A stretch of DNA of 30,257 nucleotides from CAZOIA01 sp964579675 (GTDB taxonomy: Bacteria; Planctomycetota; Phycisphaerae; UBA1845; PWPN01). Both the position numbers and the translations under genes were made by a program. Under the pieces are notes generated by a model that had not been told where the DNA came from, did not search any database, and saw only the letters and a program-made list of their open reading frames with translations. Of this stretch, positions 9,682 to 21,678 are shown one piece after another. The stretch lies in NCBI GenBank assembly GCA_964579675.1, contig CAZOIA010000047.1:1-30257 (forward strand), in the 5' to 3' direction. How positions within the stretch are numbered: the stretch's first letter is position 1; each line of letters opens with the position of its first letter.

Positions 9682-9744
9682 TGTAGCGGTTTCCCGCCCG
9701 AAAAACGCCTGTTGGCAGGGGTTTTCCGCCTCGACACCGCTACA
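9682..9744. repeat. Nested inverted repeat between convergent genes
   Basis: TGTAGCGGT (9682-9690) is matched perfectly by ACCGCTACA (9736-9744). Inside lies a second hairpin with A and T tracts (9702-9725). The structure fills most of the gap between the P-loop gene and the HAD gene. Confidence 0.7.
9702..9725. terminator. Candidate bidirectional terminator hairpin
   Basis: AAAAC-g-CCTG, loop TTGG, CAGG-g-GTTTT: a stem of nine pairs with one G-G mismatch, with an A run on one side and a T run on the other. It lies between convergent genes, so it could end transcripts from both. Confidence 0.5.
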
Positions 9745-9853
9745 AGAGAAGGGCAAGTGCCCTAATCTGAAGGATTGACCCGGATCGAGATCCCCATCTC
9801 GGTCCGGACCCGCGGCCCCACGCGTATCCACCCGGCGGCTGAGCACTGGATTA

Positions 9854-10717
9854 TCAACGCCGGTATGACAGATCGCCGGCGAGCAGGGCATCGATCGCGG
9901 CGGCCACGCCGCAGGCGTCATGAGTCGGCGCCTGCCAACTCGCGGCCTCCTTGATCGGCTCGATAGCGTTGCCCATAGCGATGCCCAGGCCGGCCCCGCG
10001 GATCATTTCCAGATCGTTGATGTCGTCGCCGATAGCGACAATCTCGGAGCCGGCGATCCCCATGGGCCCTGCGAGCTGCGTGATCCCGTGCCATTTGCTT
10101 ACGTCCGGGGCGAAGCACTCGACCACGTGCAAGCCGTAGTTCGGGGCGAAGATCGGGTTGACCTTCACTTCGTCCGGGGGAAACTCCCGCTGCAGCGACG
10201 CCATCGTATCGGAGATGTGCTCCGGGGCGATAATGATGGTGACGCGCACCGGATCATGCGAGCCGGGGTGCCAGTCGTCTATTCGCTCGACCCGGGCCGG
10301 AGCCATTGCGAGCCACTGCTCGAACACCTCGGGGTTCCGCTCGCCGGGAACGAATCGGTAATCGACGCCGGTCTGGACCACGTCGTATAGAACCAGCACC
10401 GGATACGCTCGCGACCGGAAGTAGGACACGAGCCGGGTCGTGGTCGGCTCGGGGATGGTCGTTCGATGCAAGGTGTCGCCGGCCGGCAGTCGGCTGACGA
10501 TCGCGCCGAACACGAACACGCCCGCGTCGGAGTCGAGGCTGAGCTGGTCGATGACGCTTCGCGCCTCGGCCACCGACCGCCCGGTACACAGGCAAACCTT
10601 CATCCCCGCCCCGTGGGCCCGATGCAGTGCCTCGCGGTTCGCGGCCGGCAACTGGTTGCGCGAATTCAGCAACGTCCCGTCAACGTCAACGGCAAGGAAT
10701 CTGTATTCATCATTCAT
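9854..10717 (-). CDS. Cof-type HAD-IIB phosphatase
   Basis: A haloacid-dehalogenase hydrolase of the Cof subfamily (287 aa), whose members dephosphorylate sugar phosphates, phosphorylated cofactors or similar small molecules. Seen: motif I DVDGTLLNS (nucleophile D11, acid D13), motif II in CLCTGRS, the C2B cap in the middle, and motif IV GDDINDLEMI followed by GLGIAMGNA, the classic Cof ending. The start is the ATG in a run of heptamer repeats (10704-10731); two other ATGs in the repeat are out of frame and quickly hit stops. It begins 10 nt after the stop of the CBM9-like gene, so the pair is probably co-transcribed. The substrate cannot be predicted. Confidence 0.9.
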   Translation of the reverse strand: MNDEYRFLAVDVDGTLLNSRNQLPAANREALHRAHGAGMKVCLCTGRSVAEARSVIDQLSLDSDAGVFVFGAIVSRLPAGDTLHRTTIPEPTTTRLVSYFRSRAYPVLVLYDVVQTGVDYRFVPGERNPEVFEQWLAMAPARVERIDDWHPGSHDPVRVTIIIAPEHISDTMASLQREFPPDEVKVNPIFAPNYGLHVVECFAPDVSKWHGITQLAGPMGIAGSEIVAIGDDINDLEMIRGAGLGIAMGNAIEPIKEAASWQAPTHDACGVAAAIDALLAGDLSYRR

Positions 10718-10731
10718 CGTTCATCGTTCAT
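10704..10731 (-). repeat. Heptamer tandem repeat covering a stop/start junction
   Basis: On the minus strand four 7-bp units lie in a row: ATGAACG twice, ATGAATG, ATGAATA. They contain the stop of the CBM9-like gene and the start of the HAD gene. Seven is not a multiple of three, so gain or loss of a unit changes which ATG is in frame. Confidence 0.85.
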
Positions 10732-11393
10732 CGTTCCAGCACCGCCGTCGCCCAAGTGCTGGGGTTAATGTACCAGTAAAGGTCGTCCCCGACGGTCAGG
10801 TATTGCTGGCCCAGCTCGAGGTCCTCGAGCATGGTGAATATACCGATGCGATGGTGCTCGTCGGGATCGAACCCGGCCAGAGCTTCGGCGGGGATTTGGG
10901 CTTCCATCGTGTAGGCGTCGGCCTTGCGGGTGCCGGCGATCCTGATCGCGCCGGCGGGCGGGAGCGGGGCGTGTTCGGTGGCGCGGTGGATTCTGGCCGC
11001 GCCGGCCACCGGGGATGTGCCGTTGACCCCGCCGCCGGAAGGGAGAAAGTAGAACTGCTGGCAGTAGCGAGACGCCCGCTTGATGTCACGGGTGTCGCGC
11101 ATGTCCGTGCACAGACGCAGGTTGTCGCCCTTGAAGAACTCCTTGGGATTGCACTTCAGCGCCGACCGGCGGCCCTGGACCCGGCACGCGACGAACAGGC
11201 CGGTTTCGTTCCACGCGAGCCAGATTTGGCCGAACGGCTCCTGCTCATCGAGCCGCCCGAAATCGGGCAACAGCAGCGCGTCAGGCCAATCGCTGAGATC
11301 ACCATCGATCACCGGCGACTCGCGGTACCGCAGCGGAAACTCGAACCGGAACAATGATCTATTGGGTACGAGCATGCTCACTGGTCCGCACAT
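10728..11393 (-). CDS. CBM9-like domain protein
   Basis: A 221-aa protein made almost entirely of a family-9-type carbohydrate-binding beta-sandwich. Seen: the entry motif SPVIDGDLSDWPDA, then IWLAWNETGLFVACRVQG, FFKGDNLRLCTDMRDTRDIKRAS, and a C-terminal ADAYTMEAQIPAEAL, matching the strands of such domains. No signal peptide is visible, unusual for a carbohydrate-binding module; it may be cytoplasmic or part of a multi-protein system. A second in-frame ATG lies at 11375 and neither start has a good ribosome-binding site. The stop lies in the heptamer repeat next to the HAD gene, suggesting an operon; a shared sugar substrate is only a guess. Confidence 0.7.
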   Translation of the reverse strand: MCGPVSMLVPNRSLFRFEFPLRYRESPVIDGDLSDWPDALLLPDFGRLDEQEPFGQIWLAWNETGLFVACRVQGRRSALKCNPKEFFKGDNLRLCTDMRDTRDIKRASRYCQQFYFLPSGGGVNGTSPVAGAARIHRATEHAPLPPAGAIRIAGTRKADAYTMEAQIPAEALAGFDPDEHHRIGIFTMLEDLELGQQYLTVGDDLYWYINPSTWATAVLER

Positions 11394-11417
11394 TGAAACC
11401 GCCGAGACAAAAGAATC

Positions 11418-11452
11418 ATGGAACCGCCGATGAACGCCGATGCACGCCGATA
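11418..11452 (+). repeat. Left inverted repeat of GxxExxY unit
   Basis: Begins ATGGAACCGCCGATGAACG and contains three steps of about 10 bp sharing CGCCGAT. It differs at two positions from the reverse complement of 11853-11887. Confidence 0.9.
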
Positions 11453-11456
11453 TCGT

Positions 11457-11840
11457 TCAGAAGTTGTTGACCACACGCTTGATTTCCACCTTGGGGGTTC
11501 CGAAGTTCATCAGCAGACAGACTCTCAATCCCGTCGCTTTGAGGTAGTTCATGCACTGGGCCAGATGGATTTCGTCGAGCGCCTTCGCCGCTTTCAGTTC
11601 AAGCAGAACGGCGTCTTCTACGGTCAAATCTGCGACGTAGTCTCCCACGACGACTCCGTCATAGCGAACTTCGATAGAAGGTTGTTGCTCGACTGAAAAG
11701 CCGGCCTTTTTCAGTTCATGAGCCAACGCGTTCTCGTAGACCTTTTCCAGGAACCCGTTACCCAGGGCACTGCCCACGGTGTATGCACAACCGATCACTT
11801 TCCTGGTTATCTCGTCCAGTTCGGACCTGCTGAGTTCCAC
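11457..11840 (-). CDS. GxxExxY protein (PD-(D/E)XK nuclease-like)
   Basis: The 127-aa protein carries the family's namesake motif GNGFLEKVYENAL (residues 27-39), then DYVADLTVEDAVLLELK with D71 and the E81-x-K83 pair, and HLAQCMNYLKATG. Together these match the PD-(D/E)XK nuclease core, which suggests nuclease-like chemistry, but the function of the family is not established. The start is GTG, set by AAGGAG 7 nt upstream; the overlapping ATG two bases earlier is in another frame. It sits alone between inverted repeats, downstream of the UvrA locus on the same strand. Confidence 0.88.
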   Translation of the reverse strand: MELSRSELDEITRKVIGCAYTVGSALGNGFLEKVYENALAHELKKAGFSVEQQPSIEVRYDGVVVGDYVADLTVEDAVLLELKAAKALDEIHLAQCMNYLKATGLRVCLLMNFGTPKVEIKRVVNNF

Positions 11841-11852
11841 ATCTCTTCTCCT

Positions 11853-11887
11853 TATCGGCGTTCATCTGCGTTCATCGGCGGTTCCAT
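11853..11887 (-). repeat. Right inverted repeat of GxxExxY unit, forming the gene's leader
   Basis: On the minus strand this reads as the left repeat does, with two C-to-A differences. It runs directly into the AAGGAG ribosome-binding site of the GxxExxY gene, so it is the 5' leader of that mRNA if transcription starts upstream. Confidence 0.9.
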
Positions 11888-11908
11888 ATCTTCTGCCGGT
11901 CTGCGGTC

Positions 11909-16912
<5,004 letters not shown>

Positions 16913-16928
16913 GCGGCGCCTCCGCCGC
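16913..16928 (-). promoter_or_regulatory. Hairpin presenting the ribosome-binding site of the giant uvrA gene
   Basis: On the mRNA strand GCGGCG and CGCCGC pair perfectly around a GAGG loop, ending directly before the ATG. The Shine-Dalgarno core is thus in the loop of a very GC-rich 6-bp stem, which could limit initiation. Confidence 0.5.
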
Positions 16929-16989
16929 CAAACGGCCGCGCAGGCTGAAGCCCGCGGCTCATTGGTGTTGCGTAATCACGCACCGGCAT

Positions 16990-17562
16990 TTAGATTCCCG
17001 CCTCCCGCGCGAGCGCCTCCAGATCCCCTTCGATGCTCAATTGGCGGGCCCACTTGCGAAGGTAGGCCCAGTCCAGCCGGCTTCCCTGCACGCGCACAAC
17101 GCTCAGCGCATTGTCCCACTGCTTCCGTGAGCGCGTATCCCTGCGCCGGAGGAGCTTCATCAACACAATATCCTCCGGGGATACAATCCAGAATGTGACG
17201 CCGCTGTCCGGATGCGCCATCTTTATTCGCCGCTGGAAAAGCTGTTGATGATAGGGTGTTTCCGCAAGGACACTGATGTCAAACTTGAGTCCGGTAGTCT
17301 GGTCGAGGATGTTGGTTATCGAATGATCGAGAGCGGCGCGACGGAGCGTTTCTGCGTCAGCGTAGAATCGAGGCGCCATTCTTCCGGCAAAACGTGGCGC
17401 CTGGTCGGGGGTCATAAGCACAACAATATCGACGTCGATGCTGGTGATCGGCTCGCCGTGTATGCTGCTGGCCACGGAGCCCGTCACCGCATAGGGCACC
17501 CCTTCAGCATCCAGTGCGCCGGTCACCAGTCTTATCGAGCCGATCATTCCTTCGATAGCCAT
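16990..17562 (-). CDS. Nucleotidyltransferase-fold protein
   Basis: A 190-aa protein of the polymerase-beta-like nucleotidyltransferase superfamily. Seen: VTGSVASSIHGEPITSIDVDIVVL, which fits the GS...DxD metal-binding signature, and later FWIVSPEDIVLMKLLRRRD and a C-terminal RLDWAYLRKWARQLSIEGDLEALA, which resemble a widespread uncharacterised family often found in two-gene units. Members could transfer AMP or other nucleotides to RNA or protein; some relatives are toxins, but that is not shown here. AGGAGG lies 9 nt upstream of the ATG, inside the upstream 87-aa gene, which it overlaps by 19 bp. The pair lies between the two parts of the UvrA system, same strand. Confidence 0.8.
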   Translation of the reverse strand: MAIEGMIGSIRLVTGALDAEGVPYAVTGSVASSIHGEPITSIDVDIVVLMTPDQAPRFAGRMAPRFYADAETLRRAALDHSITNILDQTTGLKFDISVLAETPYHQQLFQRRIKMAHPDSGVTFWIVSPEDIVLMKLLRRRDTRSRKQWDNALSVVRVQGSRLDWAYLRKWARQLSIEGDLEALAREAGI

Positions 17563-17807
17563 TTGCCCGATCCTCCTGAACCCTGTTTCAGCGGTTGTTT
17601 CCTGAGTAGGTGGAGCACATCCGTCATCTCACATAGGAGTCGTAAGTTGTTGGTGGGCCCGCGGGCGGCCGCCAAGTGTTCCTGCTTCATCCGGTCGCGC
17701 TGGGCCGATGTCATGCGATCGAGCATGTCCTGGGTCATTTCGCACAGACGAGCGAAACGCCGGCACATTTCGTCGTCGGCGATCGGGTGATCGGATTGAT
17801 CCGTCAC
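17544..17807 (-). CDS. Small helical protein, partner of the nucleotidyltransferase
   Basis: I do not recognise this 87-aa family. It is predicted mostly helical and charged, with two similar segments (LCEMTQDMLDRM and LCEMTDVLHLLRK), perhaps an internal duplication. The start is GTG with AGGAG 8 nt upstream. The 19-bp overlap with the nucleotidyltransferase and the strong ribosome-binding site of that gene inside this one support a real, coupled pair. By analogy with two-gene toxin-antitoxin units it may be an antitoxin or accessory subunit; this is inference. Confidence 0.65.
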   Translation of the reverse strand: MTDQSDHPIADDEMCRRFARLCEMTQDMLDRMTSAQRDRMKQEHLAAARGPTNNLRLLCEMTDVLHLLRKQPLKQGSGGSGKWLSKE

Positions 17808-17897
17808 GTTGGAGGCTCCTGATTGGCCCCGTCGCCGGGGACGGGGAAATCTGTCATCTCCTGCCAGAGGCGCCGCATGCGAAGCCGAAAGCGCCCT

Positions 17898-19904
17898 CTA
17901 CGCTTTGCCCTTGGCCGCCTTCTTTCGCTGCCTTGTCTTCTTGGCCGGTTTGTCCGGCAGTGTGCTTGTATCCACCGGGCGGCGCTGTTTGGGCACCTCA
18001 ATCTCCTTTCTGCCCGCCAGGTAGTCCCCGGTCACGGACTCGGGCGCGTCGGCGATTTCGTCAAGGGTACCCGTGGCCACGATGTCGCCGCCTCGCACGC
18101 CGGGCCCCGGGCCGAAGTCCACGATGAGATCGGCGGTCTGCATGGTCTGCTCGTCGTGCTCGACCACGATGACGGTGTTGCCCATGTCGCGCAGGCGCTC
18201 CAGGCTGGCCAGCAACTGCCGGTTGTCGCGCGGATGCAGGCCGATAGACGGCTCGTCCAGCACGTATAGCACGCCGACCAGCCCGCAGCCGATCTGACCC
18301 GCCAGACGGATCCGCTGGGATTCTCCACTCGAGAGGGTGGGAGCCGACCGGTCGAGCGTGAGATAGTCCAGCCCCACATTCGACAGAAACGCCAGCCGAC
18401 CGCGGACCTCCTTGAGCACCTCTTCGGCGATCAGGCTCTCGGTCGCGTTCAGTTCGAGCGAATCGAAGAACTCGCGAACCCGGCTCACGGACAGCGCGCA
18501 CAGCTCGGGCAACGACAGGCCGCCAACGCGAACCGCCCGGGCCTGAGGGTTGAGCCGCGACCCGCCGCAGTCCTGGCAGGGGCACCGGCGCATGAACTTC
18601 TCGTAATAGGCGCGGACGAACGAGGCCCTGGCCTGGCGATACTTGCTCTCGAGTTCGGCAATGACACCTTCAAACGTACCCCCGTGCTTCCACATCCGGC
18701 CGGAATATCGCCATTCAAACGTGATGTGCTCGTCGCCGGTGCCGAACAGCAGGGCGTCGCGTGCTTTCTGGGGGAGCCTGTTCCATGGCAATCGGATGTC
18801 GAACCCGACGTGCCGGGCGACCCCTTCGTAAATGTGCCGGCGCCATCGTCCGGGCCGCTTGCGCATCGGGGCGATACAGGGGGCGTAGAACGGCAGCGAC
18901 GGATCGGGAACGAGCAGATCAGGATCGAAGTCGCAGCGGGTGCCCATGCCATCGCAGCTCAGACACATGCCGGTCGGCGAGTTGAAGCTGAACAGTTGCG
19001 GCGACGGTGCGTCAAGCCCGATGCCGCAGTGGGTGCATGCGAAACGCGAAGACAAGAGCAGGTCTGCCGTGAGGTCGTTCCCCTGGCTCGTCCGTCGCGG
19101 GCGCGAAGAGGTTAAGCCACTTCCCGTGTCTTGTCGGGATCCGGCGTTTGCCCTGCGGGCCGCTTCGCTATGCTTCCGTGGGTCATCAGTGGGGGTAATG
19201 ACTACCGTGCCGTCGCCCATCGCCAGGGCGTTCTCGATGCCCTCGGTTAGCCTCGGGCGGACCCCGTCACGGATGGTCAGCCGGTCGATGACGACCTCGA
19301 TGTCATGGCGGTTATGCCGGCCGAGCCTGGGCGCGGCGTCGAGATGCACCACCTGCCCGTCGATCCTCGCCCGCGCGTAGCCGCGGCGCCGGAGGTCGTC
19401 GAGCAGATCGAGATGCTCGCCTTTCTGCCCCCGCACGACGGGTGCCAGCACGAGGATGTGCGAGTCGGGCGGCAGGGCGAGAACTCGCCCGACGATCGAT
19501 TCGGCGGTCTGGGCGGTGATCCGCCGGCCGCATTCCGGGCAGTGCTGCCGGCCTGCGCGGGCATAAAGGACCCGGAGGAAATCGTAGATGCCCGTCACCG
19601 TGCCGACCGTGCTGCGGGGATTCCAGCCGCCCGCCTTCTGCTGGATGGCAATCGCTGGACTGAGCCCGGTGATCTGGTCCACGTCGGGTTTGGCCAGCGT
19701 GCCGAGGAATTGCCGGGCATACGCGCTGAGCGACTCGATGTACCGCCGCTGGCCCTCCGCATAGAGCGTGTCGAACGCAAGACTGCTCTTGCCGCTGCCC
19801 GACACGCCGGTGAAGCAGATCAGCCGGTTGCGTGGCAACTCGATCGAGACGCTGCGAAGGTTGTGCTCACGCGCACCACGTATCGAAATCACGGGCGAAC
19901 TCAT
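17898..19904 (-). CDS. uvrA: UvrA ABC-I half (separate N-terminal UvrA module)
   Basis: This 668-aa protein is only the first ABC half of UvrA. Seen: ISIRGAREHNLRSVS, Walker A GVSGSGKSS (33-41), YIESLSAYARQFLG, the UvrB-interaction region (about 120-250, CPECGRRI), zinc cysteines CTHC ... CLSC (290-317) and CPCQDC (441-446), signature LSSGES (524-529) and Walker B VLYVLDEP (545-552), then a Lys-rich tail (PAKKTRQRKKAAKGKA). The signature has Ser for the first Gly of LSGGE. The chain ends at the linker where ABC-II would begin; that module opens the gene at 16912. The two polypeptides may assemble in trans. The start is ATG 19904 (AAGGGG upstream); the frame is open to 19976. A non-conserved insert (about 238-282) lies between the UvrB-binding region and the zinc finger. 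Confidence 0.92.
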   Translation of the reverse strand: MSSPVISIRGAREHNLRSVSIELPRNRLICFTGVSGSGKSSLAFDTLYAEGQRRYIESLSAYARQFLGTLAKPDVDQITGLSPAIAIQQKAGGWNPRSTVGTVTGIYDFLRVLYARAGRQHCPECGRRITAQTAESIVGRVLALPPDSHILVLAPVVRGQKGEHLDLLDDLRRRGYARARIDGQVVHLDAAPRLGRHNRHDIEVVIDRLTIRDGVRPRLTEGIENALAMGDGTVVITPTDDPRKHSEAARRANAGSRQDTGSGLTSSRPRRTSQGNDLTADLLLSSRFACTHCGIGLDAPSPQLFSFNSPTGMCLSCDGMGTRCDFDPDLLVPDPSLPFYAPCIAPMRKRPGRWRRHIYEGVARHVGFDIRLPWNRLPQKARDALLFGTGDEHITFEWRYSGRMWKHGGTFEGVIAELESKYRQARASFVRAYYEKFMRRCPCQDCGGSRLNPQARAVRVGGLSLPELCALSVSRVREFFDSLELNATESLIAEEVLKEVRGRLAFLSNVGLDYLTLDRSAPTLSSGESQRIRLAGQIGCGLVGVLYVLDEPSIGLHPRDNRQLLASLERLRDMGNTVIVVEHDEQTMQTADLIVDFGPGPGVRGGDIVATGTLDEIADAPESVTGDYLAGRKEIEVPKQRRPVDTSTLPDKPAKKTRQRKKAAKGKA

Positions 19905-20052
19905 GCCGGCGCCCCTTTCCAAGCCGTCGCCGGCGGGTATCCGCCGGTCAAGGCCAATCCGGCATTGTATCCTCACGCGCGATTCCGACCAAGTCGGGTT
20001 GACCGCTTCTGCCGATCACGGGCCCGTAACGCCAAAAAGCCGCGGCCAACTT

Positions 20053-20079
20053 TTGCAACCCGGTCGGGTCTGCTACAAT
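20053..20079 (+). promoter_or_regulatory. Probable promoter for the small acidic protein and inositol genes
   Basis: TACAAT (20074-20079) is a good -10 box. A -35 is either TTGCAA (20053, 15-nt spacer) or TTTTGC (20051, 17-nt spacer). The spacer holds an inverted repeat ACCCG-GT-CGGGT (20058-20069), a possible operator. Confidence 0.45.
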
Positions 20080-20138
20080 AGTCGCGGGAGTACGCTACTG
20101 CCGCGAGAATCCATCGTGGTTACAGGGAAGCACGACAA

Positions 20139-20315
20139 ATGGTCAGGATGCATCGCTGGATTGTAAGGGTGTTGATGGTCCTTTTGCTGGCCGCCGTGCC
20201 GGGCGGTTTCATCGAGTGCGACCTCGAGGATGGCGAGCTGGAAGTCGATCTCGATGAACTGGACCTCGACGACGGGGTCCGCGTCGATCTCTGGTACGAG
20301 CCTGCCGGAAACTGA
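20139..20315 (+). CDS. Small exported acidic protein (58 aa)
   Basis: Reading from ATG 20139 gives a basic N-terminus (MVRMHRWIVR), a hydrophobic stretch (VLMVLLLAAVPGGF) typical of a signal peptide or anchor, then a very acidic segment rich in D, E and L (IECDLEDGELEVDLDELDLD) ending DLWYEPAGN. The alternation of acidic residues with Leu/Val and the basic-hydrophobic-acidic order are unlike a random frame. A Cys follows the hydrophobic part (FIEC) but is not a clear lipobox. The upstream GGGAAG is a weak ribosome-binding site and a -10 box lies about 60 nt upstream. Family and function are unknown. It precedes the inositol-phosphate synthase gene by 138 bp. Confidence 0.5.
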   Translation: MVRMHRWIVRVLMVLLLAAVPGGFIECDLEDGELEVDLDELDLDDGVRVDLWYEPAGN

Positions 20316-20453
20316 GGGCCTTTGCGGCAACATGCCCCCGGCAAGCCGGCACCGGTTCCGGCGTCTGTGCTTGCCCGGCGTGGCGGGTTGGGCTTACGCG
20401 CCGTGGGCCTGCAGATCGTCGCAACCACAGACCAGGAATGTCCCCGAGGTACC

Positions 20454-21662
20454 ATGGCAAGGCAAGCGCAGAACATCGGTTTGTGGCTGGTGGGGGCCTG
20501 CGGCGGCGTCGGCACCAGCGTTGCCCTCGGAATCGAAGCGATTCGGCGCAAGCTCACCGAGCCCCTCGGGCTGATCGGTCACCTGCCACCCTTCAAGAAG
20601 CTCGAACTTGCCCCGCTGGATCGCTGGGTGATCGGCGGCCACGAGATCCGTCGAACCACGTTCGAGGCCGCCGCCCGCGAGATGTACGAGCAATCAGGCG
20701 TGCTCAGCCCGGAGATGATCGCGGCCTGCCGGGGCTGGCTTCGGCAATGTGATCGCAACATTCGCAGCGGGACGGTTGTCAACTGTGGCCCAACGATCGG
20801 CAGGATGGCCGACCGCCGGGACGTTCGCCGGAAACGGTCCGCGGCCGGCTGGATAGCGGCCCTGGCGGACGACATCCGTTCATTTGCCCGGCGGCATCGG
20901 CTCGCCCGGGTGGTGGTCGTCAACGTCGCGTCCACCGAACCGCACCGCCAGATGCCGCAGGCTCATAAAGGTAGCAAAGCGCTCCGGGCTGAAGACCTCT
21001 CCCGGCTGTCGGCCAGTTCGCTGTACGCCCTGGCCGCCATCGAGGCCGGCGCCGGTTACATCAACTTCACACCGTCCACGGGCATCGACCTGCCCGCCGT
21101 CCGCCGCCGGGCCGACGATCGCGGCATCGCCTATATGGGCCGCGACGGCAAGACCGGTGAGACCATGATGAAGTCCGTGCTGGCACCGATGTTCGCCGCC
21201 CGCAACCTGCGCGTGCTCAGTTGGGTGGGCCACAACATCTTCGGGAATCGCGACGGCATCGTGCTCGACGACCCCCGCAACAAGGAAACCAAGATACGAT
21301 CCAAGGACCAGCCAGTTCGCGAAATCCTCGGATACCGCCCCGAGACGTTAGTCTCCATCGAGTACGTCAAGTCGCTTGGTGACTGGAAGACGGCCTGGGA
21401 CCACATCCATTTCGCCGGCTTTTTGGGCACGAAGATGGCGTTGCAGTTTACGTGGCACGGCTGCGATTCGATCCTGGCCGCCCCGCTGGTGATTGAACTG
21501 GCCCGCTTCACCGAGCGCGCCGCCCGCGACGGCCGGACCGGGCCGCTCAGGCACCTGGCCTGCTTCTTCAAGAGCCCGATGGGCGTCAGGGAGCAGAGTT
21601 TTGTCCGACAGTACGACGCGCTGCTGGAATACGCCGATGCCGCGGCGACGGATCGGCCATGA
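20454..21662 (+). CDS. Inositol-3-phosphate synthase-like protein
   Basis: A 402-aa homologue of myo-inositol-1-phosphate synthase, which turns glucose-6-phosphate into inositol-3-phosphate using NAD+ as a recycled cofactor. Seen: the Rossmann entry GLWLVGACGGVGTS (residues 9-22), VVVVNVASTEPH, AGYINFTPSTG, GRDGKTGETMMKSVLAPMF (the conserved catalytic GKTG-T-K block), WVGHNIFGNRDG, and HIHFAGFLGTKMALQFTWHGCDSILAAPLVIEL. The start is ATG 20454, supported by GAGG close upstream and by the Rossmann fold beginning at once; the frame is open to 20322. It is followed 16 bp later by a TIM-barrel isomerase, so the two probably act in one pathway, such as an inositol-containing lipid or solute. Confidence 0.9.
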   Translation: MARQAQNIGLWLVGACGGVGTSVALGIEAIRRKLTEPLGLIGHLPPFKKLELAPLDRWVIGGHEIRRTTFEAAAREMYEQSGVLSPEMIAACRGWLRQCDRNIRSGTVVNCGPTIGRMADRRDVRRKRSAAGWIAALADDIRSFARRHRLARVVVVNVASTEPHRQMPQAHKGSKALRAEDLSRLSASSLYALAAIEAGAGYINFTPSTGIDLPAVRRRADDRGIAYMGRDGKTGETMMKSVLAPMFAARNLRVLSWVGHNIFGNRDGIVLDDPRNKETKIRSKDQPVREILGYRPETLVSIEYVKSLGDWKTAWDHIHFAGFLGTKMALQFTWHGCDSILAAPLVIELARFTERAARDGRTGPLRHLACFFKSPMGVREQSFVRQYDALLEYADAAATDRP

Positions 21663-21678
21663 GTTGAAAAACCTCCCG

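Larger units (their letters stand above)
11418..11887 (-). mobile_element. Candidate GxxExxY cassette bounded by 35-bp inverted repeats
   Basis: A 470-bp unit made of two inverted repeats (11418-11452 and 11853-11887, 33 of 35 identical) and one gene. The stop codon lies 4 bp from the left repeat and the Shine-Dalgarno overlaps the edge of the right one. A 3-bp ATC on each side could be a target duplication but is too short to rely on. There is no transposase, so movement would need a trans-acting enzyme. Mobility is inference. Confidence 0.45.
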
